Assembly: GCA_034359265.1 (NCBI GenBank)
Contig: CP136896.1
Span: 34,710,001 to 34,774,000, forward strand
Direction: 5' to 3'
DNA length: 64,000 nucleotides
Source: Canna indica
Lineage: Eukaryota > Streptophyta > Magnoliopsida > Zingiberales > Cannaceae
Shown piece by piece: positions 1-10,222 of this stretch (position 1 is the stretch's first letter; each line of letters starts with the position of its first letter). Position numbers and translations under genes: made by a program. The notes under the pieces are model-generated. The model ran no database searches, was not told the DNA's origin, and was given only the letters and a program-made list of their open reading frames with translations.

Positions 1-162
1 GCAATTCTATGCATTAGTCTGTCAAAAATAACTCGATTAACAACTTCTCCCATCACAGTGAATGTTCTGGAGTCGCTCGGGACTCAGATTACAGGGCGTT
101 TCGAGCCGATACCCCGAAGTTCAATCAGTCTGCTTCGTTCAAGATTCTATTCGAAAAATAGT
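1..162 (+). repeat. Representative 162-bp monomer (dyad type GAGTC/GACTC)
   Basis: This first monomer shows the longer length class. It ends in gattctattcg, with one more T than the 161-bp class (gatctattcg or aatcaattcg). By hand count it has 69 G+C of 162 (43%) and nine CpG. A near-invariant core lies at 30-48 (aactcgattaacaacttct). Other well-kept blocks are gttctggagtc at 64-74 and gataccccgaag near 108-119. Variable spots across the array include 24-26, 51-58, 81-82, 92-98, 130-150 and 158-160. Because 162 is divisible by three, consecutive monomers of this class keep a reading frame open. This is a length effect, not a gene. Confidence 0.9.
70..85. other. Dyad 2 example: GAGTC-6 nt-GACTC
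   Basis: A perfect 5-bp inverted repeat with a 6-base spacer (GAGTC, gctcgg, GACTC) is present in monomers reading gggactc. Monomers reading ggtactc have a mismatch in the right arm. It recurs in a large share of monomers. Function is unknown. Confidence 0.7.
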
Positions 163-323
163 GCAATTCTGTGCATTAGTCTGTCGAGAATAACTCGATT
201 AACAACTTCTCGCATCATAGTTAATGTTCTGGGGTCGCTCGGTACTCAGATTACAGGGGGTTTCGAGCCGATACCCCGAAGTGCAATCAGTCGGCTTCGT
301 TCAAAATCAATTCGAAAAATCAT
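163..323 (+). repeat. Representative 161-bp monomer (dyad type TCGAG/CTCGA)
   Basis: This second monomer shows the shorter class. Aligned by eye with the preceding monomer it has about 16-17 differences including one indel, so roughly 90% identity. It carries gtcgagaataactcga where the first has gtcaaaaataactcga, and ggtactc where the first has gggactc. These alternative states recur across the array and define monomer subtypes comparable in logic to the A/B monomers of other HOR satellites. The 1-bp length difference shifts the frame, which ends most readthrough here. Confidence 0.88.
184..198. other. Dyad 1 example: TCGAG-5 nt-CTCGA
   Basis: A perfect 5-bp inverted repeat with a 5-base spacer (TCGAG, aataa, CTCGA) overlaps the left edge of the conserved core. 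It is complete only in monomers reading gtcgagaataactcga; gtcaaaaataac, gtcaagaataac and gttgagaataac forms break it. Confidence 0.7.
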
Positions 324-1288
324 GCAATTATGTGCATTAGTCTGTGAAAAATAACTCGATTAACAACTTCTCCCATCGCAGTGAATGTTCTCGTGTCGCT
401 CGGTACTCAGATACAGGGCGTTTCGAGCCGATACCCCGAAGTTCAATCAGTCTGCTTCGTTCAAGATTCTATTCGAAAAATAGTGCAATTCTGTGCGTTA
501 GTCTGTCGAGAATAACTCGATTAACAACTTCTCCCATCGCAGTGAATGTTCTGGAGTCACTCGGTACTCAGATTACTGGGCGTTTCGAGCCGATACCCCG
601 AAGTTCAATCAGTCGGCCTCGTTCAAAATCAATTCGAAAAATCGTGCAATTCTTTGCATTAGTCTGTCAAAAATAACTCGATTAACAACTTCTCCCATCA
701 CAGTGAATGTTCTGGAGTCGCTCGGGACTCAGATTACAATGCGTTTCGAGCCGATACCCCGAAGTTCAATCAGTCGGCATCGTTCAAGATCTATTCGAAA
801 AAGCATGCAATTCTTTGCATTAGTCTGTCAAATATAACTCGATTAACAACTTCTCCCATCACAGTGAATCTTCTGGAGTCGCTCGGGACTCTGATTACAG
901 GGCGTTTCGAGCCGATACCCCGAAGCTCAATCAGTCTACTTCGTTCAATATTCTATTCGAAAAATAGTGCAATTCTGTGCATTAGTCTGTCAAGAATAAC
1001 TCGATTAACAACTTCTCCCATCGCAGTGAATGTTCTGGAGTCGCTCGGTACTCAGATTTCTGGGCGTTTCGAGCCGATACCCCGAAGTTCAATCTGTCGG
1101 CCTCGTTCAAAATCAATTCGAAAAATCGTGCAATTCTTTGCATTAGTCTGTCAAAAATAACTCGATTAACAACTTCTCCCATCACAGTTAATGTTCTGGA
1201 GTCGCTCGGGACTCAGATTACAGGGCATTTCGAGCCGATACCCCGAAGTTTAATCAATCGGCATCGTTCAAGATCTATTCGAAAAATC

Positions 1289-1304
1289 ATGCAATTCTTT
1301 GCAT
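1289..1304. other. Dyad 3 example: ATGCAA-4 nt-TTGCAT at a monomer junction
   Basis: A 6-bp inverted repeat with a 4-base spacer (ATGCAA, ttct, TTGCAT) spans the junction of two monomers where one ends in cat and the next starts gcaattctttgcat. With a gt ending the arms are 5 bp; with gcaattctgtgc or gcaattatgtgc starts they shorten to TGCA. Confidence 0.68.
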
Positions 1305-1613
1305 TAGTCTGTCAAAAATAACTCGATTAACAACTTCTCGCATCATAGTTAATGTTCTGGAGTCGCTCGGGACTCAGATTACAGGGCGTTTCGAGCCGAT
1401 ACCCCGAAGTTCATTCAGTTGGCTTCGTTCAAGATTCTATTCGAAAAATCGTGCAATTCTGTGCATTAGTCTGTCGAGAATAACTCGATTAACAACTTCT
1501 CCCATCGCAGTGAATGTTCTGGAGTCGCTCGGTACTCAGATTACTGGGCGTTTCGAGCTGATACCCCAAAGTTCAATCAGTCGGCATCGTTCAAGATCTA
1601 TTAGAAAAATCAT

Positions 1614-3226
1614 GCAATTCTATGCATTAGTCTGTCAAAAATAACTCGATTAACAACTTCTCCCATCACAGTGAATGTTCTGGAGTCGCTCGGGACTCAG
1701 ATTACAGGGCGTTTCGAGCCGATACCCCGAAGTTCAATCAGTCTGCTTCGTTCAAGATTCTATTCGAAAAATAGTGCAATTCTGTGCATTAGTCTGTCGA
1801 GAATAACTCGATTAACAACTTCTCGCATCATAGTTAATGTTCTGGGGTCGCTCGGTACTCAGATTACAGGGGGTTTCGAGCCGATACCCCGAAGTGCAAT
1901 CAGTCGGCTTCGTTCAAAATCAATTCGAAAAATCATGCAATTATGTGCATTAGTCTGTGAAAAATAACTCGATTAACAACTTCTCCCATCGCAGTGAATG
2001 TTCTCGTGTCGCTCGGTACTCAGATACAGGGCGTTTCGAGCCGATACCCCGAAGTTCAATCAGTCTGCTTCGTTCAAGATTCTATTCGAAAAATAGTGCA
2101 ATTCTGTGCGTTAGTCTGTCGAGAATAACTCGATTAACAACTTCTCCCATCGCAGTGAATGTTCTGGAGTCACTCGGTACTCAGATTACTGGGCGTTTCG
2201 AGCCGATACCCCGAAGTTCAATCAGTCGGCCTCGTTCAAAATCAATTCGAAAAATCGTGCAATTCTTTGCATTAGTCTGTCAAAAATAACTCGATTAACA
2301 ACTTCTCCCATCACAGTGAATGTTCTGGAGTCACTCGGGACTCAGATTACAATGTGTTTCGAGCCGATACCCCGAAGTTCAATCAGTCGGCATCGTTCAA
2401 GATCTATTCGAAAAAGCATGCAATTCTTTGCATTAGTCTGTCAAATATAACTCGATTAACAACTTCTCCCATCACAGTGAATCTTCTGGAGTCGCTCGGG
2501 ACTCTGATTACAGGGCGTTTCGAGCCGATACCCCGAAGCTCAATCAGCCTACTTCGTTCAATATTCTATTCGAAAAATAGTGCAATTCTGTGCATTAGTC
2601 TGTCAAGAATAACTCGATTAACAACTTCTCCCATCGCAGTGAATGTTCTGGAGTCGCTCGGTACTCAGATTTCTGGGCGTTTCGAGCCGATACCCCGAAG
2701 TTCAATCAGTCGGCCTCGTTCAAAATCAATTCGAAAAATCGTGCAATTCTTTGCATTAGTCTGTCAAAAATAACTCGATTAACAACTTCTCCCATCACAG
2801 TGAATGTTCTGGAGTCGCTCGGGACTCAGATTACAGGGCATTTCGAGCCGATACCCCGAAGTTTAATCAATCGGCATCGTTCAAGATCTATTCGAAAAAT
2901 CATGCAATTCTTTGCATTAGTCTGTCAAAAATAACTCGATTAACAACTTCTCGCATCATAGTTAATGTTCTGGAGTCGCTCGGGACTCAGATTACAGGGC
3001 GTTTCGAGCCGATACCCCGAAGTTCATTCAGTTGGCTTCGTTCAAGATTCTATTCGAAAAATCGTGCAATTCTGTGCATTAGTCTGTCGAGAATAACTCG
3101 ATTAACAACTTCTCCCATCGCAGTGAATGTTCTGGAGTCGCTCGGTACTCAGATTACTGGGCGTTTCGAGCTGATACCCCAAAGTTCAATCAGTCGGCAT
3201 CGTTCAAGATCTATTAGAAAAATCAT
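1614..3226 (+). repeat. HOR family 1, copy 2: 10-mer, 1,613 bp
   Basis: This unit repeats bases 1-1613 monomer for monomer. Reading the two side by side I found only about four substitutions, for example gagtcactcggg for gagtcgctcggg near 2333, atgtg for atgcg near 2353, cagcctact for cagtctact near 2547, and aatcagtcgg for aatctgtcgg near 2704. That is about 99.7% identity, against about 90% between neighbouring monomers inside the unit, the diagnostic signature of a HOR. Confidence 0.93.
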
Positions 3227-3780
3227 GCAATTCTATGCATTAGTCTGTCAAAAATAACTCGATTAACAACTTCTCCCATCACAGTGAATGTTCTGGAGTC
3301 GCTCGGGACTCAGATTACAGGGCGTTTCGAGCCGATACCCCAAAGTTCAATCAGTCTGCTTCGTTCAAGATTCTATTCGAAAAATAGTGCAATTCTGTGC
3401 ATTAGTCTGTCGAGAATAACTCGATTAACAACTTCTCGCATCATAGTTAATGTTCTGGGGTCGCTCGGTACTCAGATTACAGGGGGTTTCGAGCCGATAC
3501 CCCGAAGTGCAATCAGTCGGCTTCGTTCAAAATCAATTCGAAAAATCATGCAATTATGTGCATTAGTCTGTGAAAAATAACTCGATTAACAACTTCTCCC
3601 ATCGCAGTGAATGTTCTCGAGTCGCTCGGTACTCAGATACAGGGCGTTTCGAGCCGATACCCCGAAGTTCAATCAGTCTGCTTCGTTCAAGATTCTATTC
3701 GAAAAATAGTGCAATTCTGTGCATTAGTCTGTCGAGAATAACTCGATTAACAACTTCTCCCATCGCAGTGAATGTTCTGG
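3227..3780 (+). repeat. HOR family 1, copy 3: partial, about 3.4 monomers
   Basis: A third copy starts in register with the same monomer order, including the 1-bp deletion mark near 3637 and the gtgaaaaataac mark near 3570. It has a few changes, such as ccccaaag near 3350 and ctcgagtcg near 3617. In the fourth monomer it departs from copies 1 and 2: after about 3780 it reads gggactcagattactggg and then gtttcaagctg. This edge is where family 1 passes into a different monomer order. Confidence 0.85.
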
Positions 3781-6700
3781 AGTCGCTCGGGACTCAGATT
3801 ACTGGGCGTTTCAAGCTGATACCCCGAAGTTCAATCAGTCGGCTTCGTTCAAAATCAATTCGATAAATCATGCAATTATGTGCATTAGTCTGTCAAAAAT
3901 AACTCGATTAACAACTTCTCCCATCGCAGTGAATGTTCTGGAGTCGCTCGGTACTCAGATTACTGGGCGTTTCGAGCTGATACCCCGAAGTTCAATCAGT
4001 CGACATCGTTCAAGATCTATTCGAAAAATCATGCAATTCTTTACATTAGACTGTCAAAAATATCTCGATTAACAACTTCTCCCATCATAGTGAATGTTCT
4101 GGAGTCGCTCAGGACTCAGATTACAGGGCGTTTCGAGCCGATACCCCGAAGTTCAATCAGTCTGCTTCGTTCAAGATTCTATTCGAAAAAGAGTGCAATT
4201 CTGTGCATTAGTCTGTCGAGAATAACTCGATTAACAACTTCTCCCATCGCAGTGAATGTTCTGGAGTCGCTCGGTACTCAGATTACTGGGCGTTTCGAGC
4301 CGATACCCCGAAGTTCAATCAGTCGGCCTCGTTCAAAATCAATTCGAAAAATCGTGCAATTCTTTGCATTATTCTGTCAAAAATAACTCGATTAACAACT
4401 TCTCCCATCACAGTGAATGTTCTGGAGTCGCTCGGGACTCAGATTACAGGGCGTTTCGAGCCGATACCCCGAAGTTCAATCAGTCGGCATCGTTCAAGAT
4501 CTATTCGAAAAATCATGCAATTCTTTGCATTAGTCTATCAAAAATAACTCGATTAACAACTTCTCCCATCACAGTGAATGTTCTGGAGTCACTCGGGACT
4601 CTGATTACAGGGCGTTTCGAGCCGATACCCCGAAGTTCAATCAGTCTGCTTCGTTCAAGATTCGATTCGAAAAATATTGCAATTCTGTGCATTAGTCTGT
4701 CAAGAATAACTCGATTAACAACTTCTCCCATCGCAGTGAATGTTCTGGAGTCGCTCGGTACTCAGATTACAGGGCGTTTCGAGCCGATACCCCGAAGTTC
4801 AATCAGTCTGCTTCGTTCAAGATTCTATTCGAAAAATAGTGCAATTCTGTGCATTAGTCTGTCGAGAATAACTCGATTAACAACTTCTCCCATCGCAGTG
4901 AATGTTCTGGAGTCGCTCGGTACTCAGATTACTGGACGTTTCAAGCCGATAGCCCGAAGTTCAATCAGTCGGCTTCGTTCAAAATCAATTCGAAAAATCA
5001 TGCAATTATGTGCATTAGTCTGTCAAAAATAACTCGATTAACAACTTCTCCCATCGCAGTGAATGTTCTGGAGTCGCTCGGTACTCAGATTACTGGGTGT
5101 TTCGAGCTGATACCCCGAAGTTCAATCAGTCGACATCGTTCAAGATCTATTCAAAAAATCATGCAATTATTTGCATTAGTCTGTCAAAAATAACTCGATT
5201 AACAACTTCTCCCATCATAGTTAATGTTCTGGAGTCGCTCGGTACTCAGATTACTGGGCGTTTCGAGCTGATACCCCGAAGTTCAATCAGTCTGCTTCGT
5301 TCAAGATTCGATTCGAAAAATAGTGCAATTCTGTGCATTAGTCTGTCAAGAATAACTCGATTAACAACTTCTCCCATCGCAGTGAATGTTCTGGAGTCGC
5401 TCGGTACTCAGATTACTGGGCGTTTCGAGCCGATACCCCGAAGTTCAATCAGTCGGCCTCGTTCAAAATCAATTTGAAAAATCGTGCAATTCTTTGCATT
5501 AGTCTGTCAAAAATAACTCGATTAACAACTTCTCCCATCACAGTGAATGTTCTGGAGTCGCTCGGGACTCAGATTACAGGGCGTTTCGAGCCGATACCCC
5601 GAAGTTCAATCAGTCTGCTTCGTTCAAGATTCTATTCGAAAAATAGTGCAATTCTGTGCATTAGTCTGTCGAGAATAACTCGATTAACAACTTCTCCCAT
5701 CACAGTGAATGTTCTGGAGTCGCTCGGTACTCAGATTACTGGGCGTTTCGAGCTGATACCCCGAAGTTCAATCAGTCGGCATCGTTCAAGATCTATTAGA
5801 AAAATCATGCAATTCTATGCATTAGTTTGTCAAAAATAACTCGATTAACAACTTCTCCCATCGCAGTGAATGTTCTGGAGTCGCTCGGTACTCAGATTAC
5901 TGGGCATTTCGAGCCGATACCCCGAAGTTCAATCAGTCGGCCTCGTTCAAAATCAATTCAAAAAATCGTGCAATTCTTTGCATTATTCTATCAAAAATAA
6001 CTCGATTAACAACTTCTCCCATCACAGTGAATGTTCTAGAGTCGCTCGGGACTCAGATTACTGGGCGTTTCGAGCCGATACCCCGAAGTTCAATCAGTCG
6101 GCCTCGTTCAAAATCTATTCGAAAAATCATGCAATTCTTTGCATTAGTCTGTCAAAAATAACTCGATTAACAACTTCTCCCATCATAGTTAATGTTCTGG
6201 AGTCGCTCGGGACTTAGATTACAGGGCGTTTCGAGCCGATACCCCGAAGTTCAATCAGTTGGCTTCGTTCAAGATTCTATTCGAAAAATCGTGCAATTCT
6301 GTGCATTAGTCTGTCAAAAATAACTCGATTAACAACTTCTCCCATCGCAGTGAATGTTCTGGAGTCGCTCGGGACTCTGATTACAGGGCGTTTCGAGCCG
6401 ATACCCCGAAGTTCAATCAGTCTGCTTCGTTCAAGATTCGATTCGAAAAATAGTGCAATTCTGTGCATTAGTCTGTCAAGAATAACTCGATTAACAACTT
6501 CTCCCATCACAGTGAATGTTCTGGAGTCGCTCGGTACTCAGATTACTGGGCGTTTCGAGCCGATACCCCGAAGTTCAATCAGTCGGCCTCGTTCAAAATC
6601 AATTTGAAAAATCGTGCAATTCTTTGCATTAGTCTGTCAAAAATAACTCGATTAACAACTTCTCCCATCACAGTGAATGTTCTGGAGTCGCTCGGGACTC

Positions 6701-8609
6701 AGATTACAGGGCGTTTCGAGCCGATACCCCGAAGTTCAATCAGTCTGCTTCGTTCAAGATTCTATTCGAAAAATAGTGCAATTCTGTGCATTAGTCTGTC
6801 GAGAATAACTCGATTAACAACTTCTCCCATCACAGTGAATGTTCTGGAGTCGCTCGGTACTCAGATTACTGGGCGTTTCGAGCTGATACCCCGAAGTTCA
6901 ATCAGTCGGCATCGTTCAAGATCTATTAGAAAAATCATGCAATTCTATGCATTAGTCTGTCAAAAATAACTCGATTAACAACTTCTCCCATCATAGTGAA
7001 TGTTCTAGAGTCGCACGGGACTCAGATTACAGGGCGTTTCGAGCCGATACCCCGAAGTTCAATCAGTCTGCTTCGTTCAAGATTCTATTCGAAAAATAGT
7101 GCAATTCTGTGCATTAGTCTGTCGAGAATAACTCGATTAACAACTTCTCGCATCATAGTTAATGTTCTGGAGTCGCTCGGTACTCAGATTACAGGGCGTT
7201 TCGAGCCGATACCCCGAAGTTCAATCAGTCGGCTTCGTTCAAAATCAATTCGAAAAATCATGCAATTATGTGCATTAGTCTGTCAAAAATAACTCGATTA
7301 ACAACTTCTCCCATCGCAGTGAATGTTCTGGAGTCGCTCGGTACTCAGATACAGGGCGTTTCGAGCCGATACCCCGAAGTTCAATCAGTCTGCTTCGTTC
7401 AAGATTCTATTCGAAAAATAGTGCAATTCTGTGCATTAGTCTGTCGAGAATAACTCGATTAACAACTTCTCCCATCGCAGTGAATGTTCTGGAGTCGCTC
7501 GGGACTCAGATTACAGGGTGTTTCGAGCCGATACCCCGAATTTCAATCAGTCGGCTTCGTTCAAGATTCTATTCGAAAAATCGTGCAATTCTGTGCATTA
7601 GTCTGTCAAAAATAACTCGATTAACAACTTCTCCCATCGCAGTGAATGTTCTGGAGTCGCTCGGTACTTAGATTTCTGGGCGTTTCGAGCTGATACCCCG
7701 AAGTTCAATTAGTCGACATCGTTCAAGATCTATTCGAAAAATCATGCAATTCTTTGCATTAGTCTGTCAAAAATAACTCGATTAACAACTTCTCCCATCA
7801 CAGTGAATGTTCTGGAGTCGCTCGGGACTCAGATTACAGGGCATTTCGAGCCAATACCCCGAAGTTCAATCAGTCTGCTTCGTTCAAGATTCGATTCGAA
7901 AAATAGTGCAATTCTGTGCGTTAGTCTGTCGAGAATAACTCGATTAACAACTTCCCCCATCGCAGTGAATGTTCTGGAGTCGCTCGGTACTCAGATTACT
8001 GGGCGTTTCGAGCCGATACCCCAAAGTTAAATCAGTCGGCCTCGTTCAAAATCAATTCGAAAAATCGTGCAATTCTTTGCATTAGTCTGTCAAAAATAAC
8101 TCGTTTAACAACTTCTCCCATCACAGTGAATGTTCTGGAGTCACTCGGGACTCTGATTACAGGGCGTTTCAAGCCGATACCCCGAAGTTCAATCAGTCTG
8201 CTTCGTTCAAGATTCGATTCGAAAAATAGTGCAATTCTGTGCATTAGTCTGTCAAGAATAACTCGATTAACAACTTCTCCCATCGCAGTGAATGTTCTGG
8301 AGTCGCTCGGTACTCAGATTACAGGGCGTTTCGAGCCGATACCCCGAAGTTCAATCAGTCTGCTTCGTTCAAGATTCGATTCGAAAAATAGTGCAATTCT
8401 GTGCATTAGTCTGTCAAGAATAACTCGATTAACAACTTCTCCCATCGCAGTGAATGTTCTGGAGTCGCTCGGTACTCAGATTACAGGGCGTTTCGAGCCG
8501 ATACCCCGAAGTTCAATCAGTCTGCTTCGTTCAAGATTCTATTCGAAAAATAGTGCAATTCTGTGCATTAGTCTGTCGAGAATAACTCGATTAACAACTT
8601 CTCCCATCG
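3781..8609 (+). repeat. Mosaic satellite region with 7-mer (1,130-bp) and 10-mer offsets
   Basis: This stretch holds only monomers of the same satellite, with no long clean tandem unit. Several monomer groups recur 1,130 bp (seven monomers) apart: those at about 3872 and 5002, and those at about 5480 and 6610. One pair recurs 1,614 bp apart (about 4256 and 5870). Four or more 162-bp-frame monomers run together near 4500-5030. A substitution removes the usual stop near 3866 (cgataaatc). The order suggests repeated unequal exchange among short blocks. No gene or other element is visible. Confidence 0.8.
7100..8130 (+). repeat. Dispersed block X, copy 1 (~1.0 kb)
   Basis: This block recurs at about 20,172-21,200 (offset 13,072, then 13,071) and about 26,303-27,332. 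Shared private marks are the 1-bp deletion cagatacag (7349, 20,421, 26,552), accccgaatttc (near 7540, 20,610, 26,740), ccccaaagtt(a/t)aatc (near 8022, 21,092, 27,223) and actcgtttaac (near 8101, 21,171, 27,303). Several rare marks in the same order show common descent of the block. Confidence 0.85.
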
Positions 8610-10222
8610 GAGTGAATGTTCTGGAGTCGCTCGGTACTCAGATTACTGGGCGTTTCAAGCCGATACCCCGAAGTTCAATCAGTCGGCTTCGTTCAAAATC
8701 AATTCGAAAAATCATGCAATTATGTGCATTAGTCTGTCAAAAATAACTCGATTAACAACTTCTCCCATCGCAGTGAATGTTCTGGAGTCGCTCGGTACTC
8801 AGATTACTGGGCGTTTCGAGCTGATACCCCGAAGTTCAATCAGTCGACATCGTTCAAGATCTATTCGAAAAATCATGCAATTCTTTGCATTAGTCTGTCA
8901 AAAATAACTCGATTAACAACTTCTCCCATCACATTGAATGTTCTGGAGTCGCTCGGGACTCAGATTACAGGGCGTTTCGAGCCGATACCCCGAAGTTCAA
9001 TCAGTCTGCTTCGTTCAAGATTCTATTCGAAAAATAGTGCAATTCTGTGCATTAGTCTGTTGAGAATAACTCCATTAACAAATTCTCCCATCGCAGTGAA
9101 TGTTCTGGAGTCGCTCGGTACTCAGATTACTGGGCGTTTCGAGCTGATACCCCGAAGTTCAATCAGTCGACATCGTTCAAGATCTATTCGAAAAATCATG
9201 CAATTCTTTGCATTAGTCTGTCAAAAATAACTCGATTAACAACTTCTCCCATCACAGTGAATGTTCTGGAGTCACTCGGTACTCAGATTACTGGGCGTTT
9301 CGAGCTGATACCCCGAAGTTCAATCAGTCGGCATCGTTCAAGATCTATTAGAAAAATCATGCAATTCTATGCATTAGTCTGTCAAAAATAACTCGATTAA
9401 CAACTTCTCCCATCACAGTGAATGTTCTGGAGTCGCTCGGGACTCAGATTACAGGGCGTTTCGAGCCGATACCCCGAAGTTCAATCAGTCTGCTTCGTTC
9501 AAGATTCTATTCGAAAAATAGTGCAATTCTGTGCATTAGTCTGTCGAGAATAACTCGATTAACAACTTCTCGCATCATAGTTAATGTTCTGGAGTCGCTC
9601 GGTACTCAGATTACAGGGCGTTTCGAGCCGATACCCCGAAGTTCAATCAGTCGGCTTCGTTCAAAATCAATTCGAAAAATCATGCAATTATGTGCATTAG
9701 TCTGTCAAAAATAACTCGATTAACAACTTCTCCCATCGCAGTGAATGTTCTGGAGTCGCTCGGTACTCAGATTACTGGGCGTTTCGAGCTGATACCCCGA
9801 AGTTCAATCAGTCGGCATGGTTCAAGATCTATTAGAAAAATCATGCAATTCTATGCATTAGTCTGTCAAAAATAACTCGATTAACAACTTCTCCCATCAC
9901 AGTGAATGTTCTGGAGTCGCTCGGTACTCAGATTACAGGGCGTTCCGAGCCGATACCCCGAAGTTCAATCAGTCGGCATCGTTCAAGTTCTATTCGAAAA
10001 ATCATGCAATTCTTTGCATTAGTCTATCAAAAATAACTCGATTAACAACTTCTCCCATCACAGTGAATGTTCTGGAGTCACTCGGGACTCTGATTACAGG
10101 GCGTTTCGAGCCGATACCCCGAAGTTCAATCAGTCTGCTTCGTTCAAGATTCGATTCGAAAAATAGTGCAATTCTGTGCATTAGTCTGTCAAGAATAACT
10201 CGATTAACAACTTCTCCCATCG
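8610..10222 (+). repeat. HOR family 2, copy 1: 10-mer, 1,613 bp
   Basis: Anchored on the catcggag variant (G at 8610, again at 10,223), this 10-monomer unit contains private marks ctccattaacaaattctc (near 9070), cacattgaatg (near 8933) and ggcatggttc (near 9815). Its period equals that of family 1, but the monomer order and marks differ, so it is a distinct 10-mer. The same block recurs about 15,006 bp downstream (93 monomers). Confidence 0.88.

Larger units (their letters stand above)
1..1613 (+). repeat. HOR family 1, copy 1: 10-mer, 1,613 bp
   Basis: Ten monomers of 162, 161, 161, 161, 161, 162, 161, 161, 162 and 161 bp make this unit (starts 1, 163, 324, 485, 646, 807, 969, 1130, 1291, 1453). 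Private marks include a 1-bp deletion in monomer 3 (cagatacag instead of cagattacag, near 411), gaatcttctgg in monomer 6, caaatataac at the start of monomer 6, and attagaaaaatcat at the end of monomer 10. All recur exactly 1,613 bases later. The window begins at a monomer start, so whether this is the biological start of the unit cannot be known. Confidence 0.93.

Noticed and set aside
6..60. Promoter or terminator signals such as TATA-like or T-run motifs
   Set aside because: AT-rich bits such as aaaaataac recur in every monomer and no T-run follows a stable hairpin; nothing separates one place from the other 395.
1295..1305. Octamer-like motif CTTTGCAT in monomer starts
   Set aside because: It matches seven of eight bases of ATTTGCAT in one subtype only, sits in a repeat-wide dyad, and chance matches of this length are expected.
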